From a virus: 64,000 nt of DNA. The notes below the pieces were generated by a model that saw only the letters and a program-made list of their open reading frames with translations, was not told where the DNA came from and ran no database searches. The translations under genes and the position numbers were made by a program. The stretch is from positions 1 to 64,000 of IMG/VR virus record IMGVR_UViG_3300025438_000014; one strand, given 5' to 3'. Position 1 is the stretch's first letter; each line of letters starts with the position of its first letter. Shown here one piece after another: positions 16,833-25,106 of this stretch.

Positions 16833-17653
16833 AGATAGCAATTATTGGCTATGGTTTTGTAGGTAAAGCCGTTAGTTATGGGTTCTCAGATACAAGATTA
16901 AAGCAAACATTGATTGACCCTATTCTAGGTTTATCGCTAGCAGACGTGAATATCCATACTCACGGCTGTATTTTTGTTTGCCTACCTACTCCTATGGGAG
17001 ACGACGGTTCTATAGATTCTAGTATTTTAGATTCAGTACTAAATGAAGTACTAAATATACGCGGCTATAAAGGCTTAGTTATTATAAAATCTACTGTTAC
17101 TCCTGATATTATTCGTAAATATGAAAACTATAAGGTCGTTTATAATCCTGAGTTTCTAACAGAGAAAAAAGCAGAAGAACAGTTTGTAAATCCTGATTTT
17201 CATGTGTTTGGTGGTCGTAAAGCATACACTAATTTTGTAGAACAACTATATAAAAAGTATAGTTTATGCGCCCCCTGTCCTGTATTTCATACTAGCTTAT
17301 CAGAAGCTAGTATAATTAAATATGCAGTAAACTCTTACCTAGCTGTTAAAGTTACCTTCTTTAATCAGTTATACGATCTATGCGAAAAAGAAAACGATGC
17401 TAGCTTTAATACCATCGTAAACGCTGTAATAACTGATCCAAGAATTGGTAGCTCTCATACTAGGGTTCCAGGTTTTGATAGGAAACGCGGTTTTGGAGGC
17501 TCTTGTTTCCCAAAAGATACCTCTGCAATTTCTAACTATACAGACACTCTTTCTTTAGTAGAAGCAGTTATTAAAATTAACAACACTTATAGAGAAGGCT
17601 ATGATTTAGATGATAGAGAAAAAGAACAATCCATACGGTTTTCATCCAAATAG
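16829..17653 (+). CDS. UDP-glucose/GDP-mannose dehydrogenase-like
   Basis: 274 residues: Rossmann start IIGYGFVGKAVSYGF, the FVCLPTPMGDDGS loop, STVTPD, and the catalytic cysteine in GFGGSCFPKD. The enzyme oxidises an NDP-hexose to the uronic acid with NAD. It is short and lacks most of the C-terminal domain of cellular enzymes. It may feed the glycan cassette at the left of the window. Overlaps the next gene by 44 nt. Confidence 0.8.
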   Translation: MKIAIIGYGFVGKAVSYGFSDTRLKQTLIDPILGLSLADVNIHTHGCIFVCLPTPMGDDGSIDSSILDSVLNEVLNIRGYKGLVIIKSTVTPDIIRKYENYKVVYNPEFLTEKKAEEQFVNPDFHVFGGRKAYTNFVEQLYKKYSLCAPCPVFHTSLSEASIIKYAVNSYLAVKVTFFNQLYDLCEKENDASFNTIVNAVITDPRIGSSHTRVPGFDRKRGFGGSCFPKDTSAISNYTDTLSLVEAVIKINNTYREGYDLDDREKEQSIRFSSK

Positions 17654-18032
17654 TATATATATTAGTTATGTTGAGCCAGAATCGCATCGTATAATCGCGT
17701 CTGGTAGACGTTGTGGAAAAACAGCTATGATGACAGAGTACCTTAAAACAGTTATACATAATCTTCAAGAGGATCAAGATAATAAACCTGGGTACCATCT
17801 TACAGAGATTACGAAAGGTGAAATAGGCACTTTATCTAAGATTCAAGAAGAGCTTGATGAACTTAAAGACGCAGAAGAACAAGGCGTTGCTATACTTGCA
17901 CTCGTAGAGCTTTCTGATCTATATGGTGCTATTGACTCATATCTAGAAGTTAATTTTCCAGACACTTCTATGGAGGATCTATCTGATATGAGTAACGTAA
18001 CTAAGCGCGCATTTAAAAATGGAAGAAGATAA
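17610..18032 (+). CDS. MazG-like pyrophosphohydrolase with P-loop-like leader
   Basis: 140 residues. Residues 60-140 are MazG-like: SKIQEELDELKDAEEQG and ALVELSDLYGAI give the ExxE...ExxD metal site of NTP pyrophosphohydrolases. Residues 20-45 read HRIIASGRRCGKTAMMTEYL, which looks like a terminase or helicase Walker A remnant. It probably hydrolyses aberrant NTPs. Confidence 0.65.
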   Translation: MIEKKNNPYGFHPNSIYISYVEPESHRIIASGRRCGKTAMMTEYLKTVIHNLQEDQDNKPGYHLTEITKGEIGTLSKIQEELDELKDAEEQGVAILALVELSDLYGAIDSYLEVNFPDTSMEDLSDMSNVTKRAFKNGRR

Positions 18033-18586
18033 TGACACATATTGATTGGGTAAAGATTGGTGAAGCCGTAAGTTTTTATAAAGCTTGCGGCTATACTTAT
18101 ATAGATGTTCCTTGGAGAGTAGATATTGATTCAATTAAAGAAACCATAGATGAGCCTAGTATTATTAAAACCTCAAACGGCTTAGGGCTTATAGGTTCCG
18201 CAGAGCAATCGTTTATATACTTAACTCGTCAAGGGTTACTTAGACCTGGACGTTATGTAAGCTGTACTCCTTGCTTTAGAGTAGAGCCGGAGTATAATAA
18301 TCTCAGCAAACCTGAGTTTATGAAAGTAGAACTATTTGATTCCTCCTCTTTTGTACACTACGATCTAACAATGATGATCTCAAAAGCTGGGCAATTTTTC
18401 TCTATGTATACTAAAGATGTTGAACTAGTTAAAACATTAGAGGGTTATGATTATGTATTAAATGGTATAGAGATCGGTTCTTATGGTTTACGGTATTTTA
18501 GAGATACAGAAGGTGTAAATAACTTTTCTTGGAACTATGGCACAGGTTTAGCAGAACCTAGATTTTCAACGGCATTAGAGACATGA
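18032..18586 (+). CDS. class II aminoacyl-tRNA synthetase-like mini protein
   Basis: 184 residues. SAEQSFIYLTR and CFRVEPEY with EFMKVELFD a few residues on match motif 2 (FRxE, loop, F/E) of class II synthetases. YGTGLAEPRFSTALE at the end matches motif 3 (GxGxxxR). Only a minimal catalytic core is present, with no tRNA-binding domain. It could adenylate an amino acid or act on a non-tRNA substrate. It is linked by overlaps to MazG and the next gene. Confidence 0.55.
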   Translation: MTHIDWVKIGEAVSFYKACGYTYIDVPWRVDIDSIKETIDEPSIIKTSNGLGLIGSAEQSFIYLTRQGLLRPGRYVSCTPCFRVEPEYNNLSKPEFMKVELFDSSSFVHYDLTMMISKAGQFFSMYTKDVELVKTLEGYDYVLNGIEIGSYGLRYFRDTEGVNNFSWNYGTGLAEPRFSTALET

Positions 18587-19293
18587 AAAAAACTATAGAA
18601 TTTAAACTATTACATGACTTTCCGGGACTAGATATTACCCCTCCGCAACCTGCTAAGAAGCTAATGCCACAGTGGTTTAAGTCTATGCCTAGGGAAAATG
18701 AAGACGATGACACAGTAAAAAAATGTATCCCGTTTATTGACGCTATGACTGCGGGCTACATTATAACTACTCATATTGATATTATACTGAATCAAACACC
18801 TGACGGTAAGCTTCACTTAAAGTATCTTGGCGACTATCATAAAAAACTAATTGATAAATGGCCTCCTATTGAGACACACCCAGAACGACAAGTTCCTAAC
18901 TCTCCTCTCACTTCTTCAACTGTGCTAAAGTATATGAACCCTTGGAGAATTAGTACCCCTAAAAACTACTCTCTTATATTTACTCAACTAATGAATAGAT
19001 ATGAAAGTAAACTTATACCTATCAGTGGTTTAGTAGATACCGATATGTATAAAAACGTAGTTAATATTCCCTTTATTCATCTAGATGTATATCCAGGCGG
19101 TCCGGAAATTCATATTCCTGTAGGTACTCCTGTTTGTCAAATCATACCAGTAAAACGTGATGAATGGGCTGCTCAAACTCGTATCAATGACGGTGGTGAT
19201 ATTAAAGAGACGGTAAAACAACGAACTGAAATGACAGCAGATAGAGCTGAATGGTACAGACGTAAAATTCATCAGAAAAAATCTTTTAACTAG
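18583..19293 (+). CDS. conserved phage protein (DUF6065-like)
   Basis: 236 residues; PPQPAKKLMPQWFKSMP near the start and DVYPGGPEIHIPVGTPVCQI near the end are typical of a cupin-like phage family of unknown function. Last gene before the promoter at 19313. Confidence 0.5.
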   Translation: MKKTIEFKLLHDFPGLDITPPQPAKKLMPQWFKSMPRENEDDDTVKKCIPFIDAMTAGYIITTHIDIILNQTPDGKLHLKYLGDYHKKLIDKWPPIETHPERQVPNSPLTSSTVLKYMNPWRISTPKNYSLIFTQLMNRYESKLIPISGLVDTDMYKNVVNIPFIHLDVYPGGPEIHIPVGTPVCQIIPVKRDEWAAQTRINDGGDIKETVKQRTEMTADRAEWYRRKIHQKKSFN

Positions 19294-19312
19294 CTATAAA
19301 ACATATTTTCAT

Positions 19313-19342
19313 ATTGCCTGTACGTTAAATAGATGTTATTTT
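19313..19342 (+). promoter_or_regulatory. phage promoter
   Basis: ATTGCC, 18 nt, TATTTT, before the UV endonuclease. Confidence 0.55.
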
Positions 19343-19366
19343 ACATAAAAGTAATCAGGAGACTTT

Positions 19367-20434
19367 ATGGAATATTTTAACAAAACACAGACAGACTGGC
19401 GTATTTCTCAATGCTGTCAGTTTAATGATAAAGATTTGGCAAAACGCTATAATCTTGGTACTACTACTAAGACTTATGCTTTAAAAGACGGTGGTAAAGA
19501 GCGAGTACAACAAAAAGCTTTAGCTAACGTAGCTAAGCTAGAGGACATTATTACTAACTATTTTCCAACACAACCTCGTAACTTGCGTGCTTTTCGTATA
19601 TCGTCTGAGCTATTTCCTTGTTATACTCTTGACTTTACTACTGATTGGTATAAAGAAATCTGGGAAGATCTTAGTGTTATACTGGCACGAACTGGTGAGC
19701 AAGCTAAAAAACACGAAATCAGACTGAGTGTGCATCCAGGGCAGTTTACTGTTCTCGGATCAGACAAAGCTAATGTAGTAGAAAACTCAGTTGCAGACTT
19801 AGAATACCATGCACATTATGGTAAGCTGATGAATATACCTGCCGAAGACTTTGTAATGAATATTCACTTACAAGGTTTGTATGGAGGTAAACATATTGAT
19901 GGTATTAAACGCTTTGCTTCTAATTTTAGCTATTTATCAGACTATGCTCAGAAGTGTTTAGCAGTAGAAAACGAAGATAAGCCTAATGGTTATGACATTG
20001 AACATACTATAGAATTAGCACAACGTATTCCTACACGATGCACTCTTGATACTCATCATTATGCTTGCCACCGTATGTTGCATACTGAAAAAGTTCATGA
20101 AAACGGTAAGATTGTAAACCGTAAAATTCGTGATGTACAGCATATTACAGCTAATTCCGACTTTTTTAAAGAAGCAGTAAAAACTTGGAAAGGTAGACGA
20201 CCTTTATTCCACAAGTCTCAGTCACATCATCCAGATAATTCAGAGTATTGGATGAAAGTCAACGCCCATAGTAACGTATTTTGGGACGAAGAACTTATGG
20301 CTAACCATGTACCTATGTTAGAATATGCAGACTTCGATATTGAAGCTAAACATAAAGAGATTGCTGTTGCAGGTTTTTATAGCTTTATTAAAGAAGAACA
20401 AAATATGAGCGGTGAAAAGATTATATGTAAATGA
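19367..20434 (+). CDS. uvsE: UV damage endonuclease UvdE/UvsE
   Basis: 355 residues with the TIM-barrel UVDE pattern: FRISSELFP, LSVHPGQF, NIHLQGLYGGK, VENEDK and TLDTHHY, which supply the metal-binding His, Glu and Asp residues. The enzyme nicks DNA 5' to UV photoproducts and starts an alternative excision repair. It has its own promoter and an AGGAG site. Confidence 0.9.
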   Translation: MEYFNKTQTDWRISQCCQFNDKDLAKRYNLGTTTKTYALKDGGKERVQQKALANVAKLEDIITNYFPTQPRNLRAFRISSELFPCYTLDFTTDWYKEIWEDLSVILARTGEQAKKHEIRLSVHPGQFTVLGSDKANVVENSVADLEYHAHYGKLMNIPAEDFVMNIHLQGLYGGKHIDGIKRFASNFSYLSDYAQKCLAVENEDKPNGYDIEHTIELAQRIPTRCTLDTHHYACHRMLHTEKVHENGKIVNRKIRDVQHITANSDFFKEAVKTWKGRRPLFHKSQSHHPDNSEYWMKVNAHSNVFWDEELMANHVPMLEYADFDIEAKHKEIAVAGFYSFIKEEQNMSGEKIICK

Positions 20435-21156
20435 TAAATAAATACTTTTGTGAAGCAGTATCGTTATGCTCTCTAGCTTATGCTAAAAATAAAGTTATAG
20501 AAAGAGGACTATTTCATAAAGGTTACGTAGATATACATTTTATAGAAAAAAAACTATATAAAGGTTTTATAGCGTATAATCCTTCAGATAATAAGTGTTA
20601 CTTAGCCCTAAGCGGCGTACCTCCTGGAACTTTTCTACGATCTGGAGTACAATTATTAACTTGGAAGTTACAAAGCCATAACAATAGTAAAGTTTATAGC
20701 ACTTTTTTATACCATGCAGATAGCCTAAAAGATATACTAGATAGCTATATTGAGAAGTACCCTACTGCCTCATTTATGTACACAGGGCATTCTCTAGGCG
20801 CTGCTATATGTACCATTCTATGTTTACACAAAGCTCCTACTATGTTAGTTACTTATGGGTCACCAAAAGTAGGAGATAAGCATTTTGTTAGAAACCTAGA
20901 TAAGTTAAAAATAAATCATTTCAGATTCGTAGCTTGTAATGATGATGTAACTACGCTACCTTTATGGTGTTATGGGTTAAAACATCATGGAGCTGAAATA
21001 TACATTAATTTTTATGGACATATTAGAGATTCTACTAAGTTTCAAAAAAGTAAGGATAAGTTTAGAGCTAAGATCAGTATGAATAAGGCTCATTCTATAT
21101 ATAAAGCACATAATATAGATAACTACTACTATAAAATACTCAAAGCATATAGATAG
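20431..21156 (+). CDS. class 3 lipase-like alpha/beta hydrolase
   Basis: 241 residues. MYTGHSLGAAI holds the nucleophile serine (GHSLG), TYGSPKVGD is the typical next strand, and NDDVTTLPLW with a later His completes the triad pattern of fungal-type lipases. No signal peptide is seen, so it acts in the cytoplasm, perhaps on host membrane lipid at lysis (inference). Overlaps UvsE by ATGA. Confidence 0.75.
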   Translation: MINKYFCEAVSLCSLAYAKNKVIERGLFHKGYVDIHFIEKKLYKGFIAYNPSDNKCYLALSGVPPGTFLRSGVQLLTWKLQSHNNSKVYSTFLYHADSLKDILDSYIEKYPTASFMYTGHSLGAAICTILCLHKAPTMLVTYGSPKVGDKHFVRNLDKLKINHFRFVACNDDVTTLPLWCYGLKHHGAEIYINFYGHIRDSTKFQKSKDKFRAKISMNKAHSIYKAHNIDNYYYKILKAYR

Positions 21157-21191
21157 TTTTAGTATAAAACTGTAATGCTTTAAACTAAATA

Positions 21192-21221
21192 TTTGGTAAT
21201 CATAATAAAATAAAGTATAAT
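21192..21221 (+). promoter_or_regulatory. phage promoter
   Basis: TTTGGT, 18 nt, TATAAT. Transcription would start at the hairpin that follows. Confidence 0.6.
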
Positions 21222-21248
21222 GGGGGTAAGAAATTACCCTCATTTTTT
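21222..21248 (+). terminator. GGGTAA/TTACCC hairpin plus T-run
   Basis: Six-bp stem with GAAA loop followed by CATTTTTT. It lies right at the start of the new transcript, so it could terminate read-through or attenuate. Confidence 0.6.
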
Positions 21249-21264
21249 ATGGAAAGAAGTAACT

Positions 21265-21465
21265 ATGAATACATATAGAGCTATGAGTTGCTGCCCTACA
21301 TGCAGCTATGAACACGAAGTTTGGTTCCACAAAGGGAAGATTGAACCCACAGCGGTATTAGAGTGTGAGCGTTGTTCTCAGATATACCCACCAGAGCACT
21401 TTATTATGAGTTTACTAGAACTGCGAAAAGATGTTTCTATTTCTGCTATATTACTAGGGCGTTAG
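21265..21465 (+). CDS. zinc-ribbon protein
   Basis: 66 residues from the ATG at 21265, with CCPTCSYEHE and CERCSQIYP, two CxxC pairs. Likely a nucleic-acid or protein-binding zinc ribbon. Confidence 0.6.
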   Translation: MNTYRAMSCCPTCSYEHEVWFHKGKIEPTAVLECERCSQIYPPEHFIMSLLELRKDVSISAILLGR

Positions 21466-21476
21466 TTTTAATTCAA

Positions 21477-21506
21477 GTTGCTTATCGCTTATTTCAATGT
21501 TATATT
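21477..21506 (+). promoter_or_regulatory. phage promoter
   Basis: GTTGCT, 18 nt with CGCTT, TATATT; strong match. Confidence 0.75.
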
Positions 21507-21539
21507 AGTTTATACAACAAATTAAAAAAGGTTTCTATC

Positions 21540-21800
21540 ATGGGTGTTAAAAAAGGCGGTAAGTCTAAAGGTGTACGTTCAAATGGTGAACGTCCTAACG
21601 TCGCTAAGAAAATCTCTAATGCAGTGCGTTTGGATTATGTAGGTACAGCCGATCAGCTGATTAATCAGCTACGTGCGCATCGCAAGGGTCGGCGGGTGTC
21701 TGTAACTATTGGAAACCCCAATAAAGCAGAGACTAATAAGCGTTTTATCAAGGTTCCTGGGAGTGTAGCATTTAAAAATGCCGAAAAACCGAAGAAGTAA
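21540..21800 (+). CDS. basic small protein
   Basis: 86 residues, MGVKKGGKSKGVRSNGERPN onward, Lys/Arg-rich and probably nucleic-acid binding. Follows its own promoter. Confidence 0.6.
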   Translation: MGVKKGGKSKGVRSNGERPNVAKKISNAVRLDYVGTADQLINQLRAHRKGRRVSVTIGNPNKAETNKRFIKVPGSVAFKNAEKPKK

Positions 21801-22089
21801 GAGTGAGCGCCTACTGCAAGCTACACAAAACCATAATAAATGGTTAAAATCAATGGGGGTTAGCGATGCTAATCCCCCTTGTACTTCTACAGAGCCTTAT
21901 AAACTACCTAGACATAACGCAGTAGTTGTAAATAGTTCAGAATCAGTAGGTAACGGATCAAAAAAACCTAATTCAGTGTATACAGGAACTCAGAAACATC
22001 ACGTAGGGCTACTATATAACAAAGGTAACTATGGAGTTATATCTGCCGAGGACGCTAAAGACCCAGCAACAGGAAAGAGACGCACATGA
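21778..22089 (+). CDS. basic small protein
   Basis: 103 residues, MPKNRRSKSERLLQATQNHN onward. Overlaps both neighbours. No family recognised. Confidence 0.5.
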   Translation: MPKNRRSKSERLLQATQNHNKWLKSMGVSDANPPCTSTEPYKLPRHNAVVVNSSESVGNGSKKPNSVYTGTQKHHVGLLYNKGNYGVISAEDAKDPATGKRRT

Positions 22090-22577
22090 TTGCTATTGAT
22101 AAAATTGCATATAATGAGTATACTAGAACCGTTGCATATAGCATGTCTAAGTATATTAGAACATATGACGATGCTTTTACTTTAGAGAGTGTACTCTGTG
22201 ACTGGTCTACTACTAGGAGATCTCATATAGGTGGTTGGTACAAGAACGGCCCTGGCATTAACCTAGCAATGACATATCTAACCAAAACTACAGGTGTTTA
22301 TAAGTTTCATGAGTACCCCTCGTTTGCTAAGAGAGCTGACATTGGTAGCTTTTATTATAACAACTATAAGCATAAGGTCGTAGCAACTATTGCTCATGAG
22401 GTAGCTCATGCTTGGCAGTTCTATGATATGAAACATAATAAAATCAAAACAAAACCTCATGGTATCGAGTTTAAACGCTATTATAAAATTCTACGTGAGC
22501 AGTTTGTAAATCCTTACCTAGCAGATCAAGCCGTTCTATCTTATTTGTACTATAAAGATGTTGTTACTAGCAGCTAA
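22086..22577 (+). CDS. SprT-like zinc metallopeptidase
   Basis: 163 residues. ATIAHEVAHAWQF is an HExxH zincin motif, followed 20 residues later by PHGIEFKRYYKIL, where His could be the third ligand, as in SprT/Spartan proteins that cut DNA-protein crosslinks. Start overlaps previous stop. Confidence 0.65.
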   Translation: MIAIDKIAYNEYTRTVAYSMSKYIRTYDDAFTLESVLCDWSTTRRSHIGGWYKNGPGINLAMTYLTKTTGVYKFHEYPSFAKRADIGSFYYNNYKHKVVATIAHEVAHAWQFYDMKHNKIKTKPHGIEFKRYYKILREQFVNPYLADQAVLSYLYYKDVVTSS

Positions 22578-22595
22578 AGGTACTTTCACATTTTT

Positions 22596-22625
22596 CTTGC
22601 ACAAACTCTAACTTAGTGTTAATCT
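22596..22625 (+). promoter_or_regulatory. phage promoter
   Basis: CTTGCA, 18 nt, TAATCT. Confidence 0.55.
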
Positions 22626-22639
22626 AAAAGGATAGAACT

Positions 22640-22879
22640 ATGGCAGAATACCTAGTTAGAAAGGTTTTAAATGAAATTGAGGTTACAAAATTTGAAGAAT
22701 ATACTCACCCGATTGCAAGTTATCGTATTAACTCAAGAGGTTGTAATTGTCCCTCTCGCTACCGTAGCTGCAAACATGTTACGATAGTTAAAGCTTGGAG
22801 AAAGCATGGAGAGATTATCGGGCAAGTGTTAGATGATGTAGGCAATGAAGTAACAATTCTTCCTGTTACTTTGCAGTAA
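22640..22879 (+). CDS. SWIM-type zinc finger protein
   Basis: 79 residues. GCNCPSRYRSCKHV is a CxC-x7-CxH SWIM motif, used for DNA or protein contact. Has its own promoter and an AGGA site. Confidence 0.65.
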   Translation: MAEYLVRKVLNEIEVTKFEEYTHPIASYRINSRGCNCPSRYRSCKHVTIVKAWRKHGEIIGQVLDDVGNEVTILPVTLQ

Positions 22880-22895
22880 AAAAATTAAGTTTATT

Positions 22896-22925
22896 CTTGC
22901 TCACTGCTTAAATATATGTTAAATT
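22896..22925 (+). promoter_or_regulatory. phage promoter
   Basis: CTTGCT, 18 nt with TGCTT, TAAATT. Confidence 0.65.
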
Positions 22926-22990
22926 TATTATTATGAGTGCGGAATTTTCCGGCTTATAGTAACTCTTGCTTTTTTAAAAGGAGATAATAC

Positions 22991-23431
22991 ATGAAAGAAA
23001 CATTCCCAAAAGCTTCTTTCATTGGCTTTGAGTCAATGCTAGAGAGTTTACGGTATACTAGTGAGCACGCTCACGATCATTACCCCCCACATAATGTGGT
23101 ACAGACTAATGAGACAGATTACTTTATCGAGATTGCAGTCGCTGGTTTTACTATGAGCGAGCTTACTGTAGAAGAAAAAAGTAGAACTCTTATTGTTTTA
23201 GGAAATCATGTATCAAAAGGTAGAACAGTTATCCACAGAGGTATCTCTACTAAAGGCTTTAAAAAAGAATTCAGATTGTCTGAATACGTTAAAGTCCTCG
23301 GAGCAAATCTAAAGGATGGAATCCTTGCAGTTCAGCTGAAGGTAGTAGTCCCCCAAGAAACGCGTCCTCGTAATATCATAATTGAAAACGAGGAAAATAA
23401 CAATGGAACTAACACAAAACGTCACTTATAA
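22991..23431 (+). CDS. small heat shock protein (Hsp20/IbpA)
   Basis: 146 residues. An alpha-crystallin domain spans residues 35-125: ETDYFIEIAVAGFTMSELTV, then IHRGISTKGFKKEFRLSEYV, which is the IbpA-like RGIAxRxFxRxFxLxDxV motif. It holds unfolding proteins. Phage copies are known, notably in marine myoviruses. It has a long 5' leader after its promoter. Confidence 0.85.
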   Translation: MKETFPKASFIGFESMLESLRYTSEHAHDHYPPHNVVQTNETDYFIEIAVAGFTMSELTVEEKSRTLIVLGNHVSKGRTVIHRGISTKGFKKEFRLSEYVKVLGANLKDGILAVQLKVVVPQETRPRNIIIENEENNNGTNTKRHL

Positions 23432-23609
23432 TGTCTCAGGATATGTACTAACTAAAATTCGCGCATTTTTTAATGCTATTACTGAAAGCAGACAACGCTC
23501 TGTAAATGTAGAAGTAGCACGAATTTTGCACAGAGTTGAATACCGTAATTACGATTTTGAAACGGTACTCGAAGCTGTAAATCAGGGAGAACTACATGAC
23601 CTTCCTTAA
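23403..23609 (+). CDS. unknown small protein
   Basis: 68 residues, MELTQNVTYNVSGYVLTKIR onward, with GAGGA before the ATG inside the Hsp20 end. C-terminal half resembles short helical proteins of alphaproteobacteria. Confidence 0.55.
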   Translation: MELTQNVTYNVSGYVLTKIRAFFNAITESRQRSVNVEVARILHRVEYRNYDFETVLEAVNQGELHDLP

Positions 23610-23748
23610 TAAGCTTTTTAGTTATCTACCTAAGCCTAAGACAAATGAACAACTAGTCGAAGAATATCTTTCTAAGTCTATCGATCTAGTTGATTTAGAA
23701 CGTAGACAGCGGTTAATTGACCGCAGACCAAATCTACGCGCATGGTAA
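23596..23748 (+). CDS. DUF3563-like small protein
   Basis: 50 residues: MTFLNKLFSYLPKPKTNEQL then EEYLSKSIDLVDLERRQRLI and RRPNLRAW. The layout matches the short DUF3563 proteins common in Alphaproteobacteria. Function unknown. Ends at a terminator. Confidence 0.6.
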   Translation: MTFLNKLFSYLPKPKTNEQLVEEYLSKSIDLVDLERRQRLIDRRPNLRAW

Positions 23749-23753
23749 ACTCA

Positions 23754-23782
23754 GTGAAGCTCTTCGGAGCTTCACTTTTCTC
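23754..23782 (+). terminator. intrinsic terminator
   Basis: GTGAAGCTC-TTCG-GAGCTTCAC followed by TTTTC; stable UUCG loop. Confidence 0.9.
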
Positions 23783-23810
23783 CTTAAGTAGCAATCAATA
23801 TAACTTTAAT

Positions 23811-23840
23811 ATTGCTAAACGCTTATTTTTACGTTATATT
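23811..23840 (+). promoter_or_regulatory. phage promoter for ncRNA
   Basis: ATTGCT, 18 nt with CGCTT, TATATT, less than 10 nt before the ncRNA stem. Confidence 0.75.
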
Positions 23841-23847
23841 AAATTAT

Positions 23848-24025
23848 AGACGATATAAAAGAATTAACTGCTATCACTTTTGAAAAATTCTATTACTCGG
23901 GATTGTGGGTCACCACCTTTCTAGGTAATAGGTAAAGACTCTAATAAGCGGCTTCCCTGTTTCGCAATAAGCGGTGCCCAGATTAGAATTGTGATAGAAG
24001 CGACAGTTAATTCTTTTATATAGTA
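23848..24025 (+). ncRNA. structured ncRNA with long terminal stem
   Basis: The ends form a perfect 18-bp helix (23853-23870 with 24004-24021). Inside it, CTATCAC pairs GTGATAG, AATTCTA pairs TAGAATT and GGG-CACC pairs GGTGCCC, leading to two small apical hairpins (CTTT/AAAG, GCTT/AAGC). It has its own promoter and no open frame. It resembles no family I can name; rod-like 6S RNA was considered but the central bubble is missing. Confidence 0.65.
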
Positions 24026-24029
24026 TAAC

Positions 24030-24113
24030 GCTTCCTGCCCCACCCCTCGCCTTCTAAGCGAGACCTTAACGGTGGAAGGACGGTCCGGGGTTCGATTCCT
24101 CCAGGGAGTACCA
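24030..24113 (+). tRNA. tRNA-Arg(TCT), D-arm missing
   Basis: Acceptor GCTTCCT/AGGGAGT with ACCA, anticodon arm CTCGC-CTTCTAA-GCGAG and T-loop TTCGATT are clear. Only about 9 nt stand where the D-arm should be, and a 23-nt GACC/GGTC hairpin replaces the variable loop. An HNH gene starts 4 nt downstream. It may be degenerate; a canonical Arg(TCT) exists at 56129. Confidence 0.55.
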
Positions 24114-24117
24114 ATTT

Positions 24118-24723
24118 ATGAATAATATAAGTAAGAAAAAATGTATAGAATTAGCTAAAATCTATATAAGTAAATATGACTGTTATCCGGCAGCAAAAGG
24201 GTGGACTATTGATTCAGCTGGTTGTAGCAAAGATAGAATATACGCAAATTGGGGTAATTGGTCAGATTTTATTACAGAACTTAATATATATACAAAAGTA
24301 CCTAACAAGCCTTGTAGTACTGTACATAAGATTACTATTAAAAAAAGTAATAAATGTATTTACTGTATGGCAGTTATTAAAGACATAAATACTTACTGTA
24401 GTAATAAGTGCCAAAAGGCATATGAGCGTATATTATTAATACAAAACTTTTTAAATAATGAGTATGTAGGAAAACCTCTAACTACTGGTAGCAATTCTTG
24501 GGTTAGAGAGTACTTATATACTATTAAAGGAAAAAGTTGTGAACAGTGTGGTGTAGGAGCTATTTACAATAATAAGAAGTTACTATTAGAGATTGACCAT
24601 ATTGATGGTAAATGTTATAATAATACTATTGATAATATGCGTTTTTTATGCCCTAACTGTCACTCACAAACCAGTACGTACAAGAATAAAAATAAAATTA
24701 GTGATAATATAAAAAGGTATTGA
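24118..24723 (+). CDS. HNH homing-type endonuclease
   Basis: 201 residues. Zinc-site cysteines CIYCMAVI, CSNKCQKAYE and CEQCGVGAIY lead to the HNH core LLEIDHIDGKCYNNTIDN, then LCPNCHSQ. Free-standing HNH enzymes cut DNA and spread by recombination. It is inserted between two tRNA genes. Confidence 0.85.
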   Translation: MNNISKKKCIELAKIYISKYDCYPAAKGWTIDSAGCSKDRIYANWGNWSDFITELNIYTKVPNKPCSTVHKITIKKSNKCIYCMAVIKDINTYCSNKCQKAYERILLIQNFLNNEYVGKPLTTGSNSWVREYLYTIKGKSCEQCGVGAIYNNKKLLLEIDHIDGKCYNNTIDNMRFLCPNCHSQTSTYKNKNKISDNIKRY

Positions 24724-24767
24724 GTACCCTAAATGCTCGATTTTAAAGCCGATTACCAGAATTACAC

Positions 24768-24852
24768 GGCCCTGTGGCGGAATAGGTAGACGTACCAGAC
24801 TTAAAATCTGTTGCCTTCGGGCGTCCCGGTTCAAGTCCGGGCAGGGCTACCA
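24768..24852 (+). tRNA. tRNA-Leu(TAA)
   Basis: Acceptor GGCCCTG/CAGGGCT, anticodon loop CTTAAAA, long variable arm TGCCTTCGGGCG, T-loop TTCAAGT, encoded ACCA. Confidence 0.95.
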
Positions 24853-24885
24853 AACACACTACCAACTTTCGGAGTATTTAACATT

Positions 24886-25083
24886 ATGTTTGCTACTACA
24901 ATTGATATGATTCAGGTAAAAACATTTGAACCTGATGAAGTACTTGGATGGAAACAAAGAGATGTTGTAGAGTCTGAATGTTGGTTTACAGCTTTAGCTT
25001 TTGTTAAAGATGCTTCACAATGTGACTTAGGATTAAAATGTGAGATACTAAGTTGGGAAGTAACTATACAACGAGATAAGTAA
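24886..25083 (+). CDS. unknown small protein
   Basis: 65 residues from the ATG at 24886, MFATTIDMIQVKTFEPDEVL onward; the longer frame would start in the tRNA. No family recognised. Confidence 0.55.
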   Translation: MFATTIDMIQVKTFEPDEVLGWKQRDVVESECWFTALAFVKDASQCDLGLKCEILSWEVTIQRDK

Positions 25084-25106
25084 TATATAAAACAAGGAAT
25101 AGCTCT

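Noticed and set aside
21372-21539. Long N-terminal extension of the 21540 protein
   Set aside because: It would overlap the previous gene and the promoter at 21477.
23848-24025. 6S RNA
   Set aside because: The rod is closed without the large central bubble and branches at the tip.
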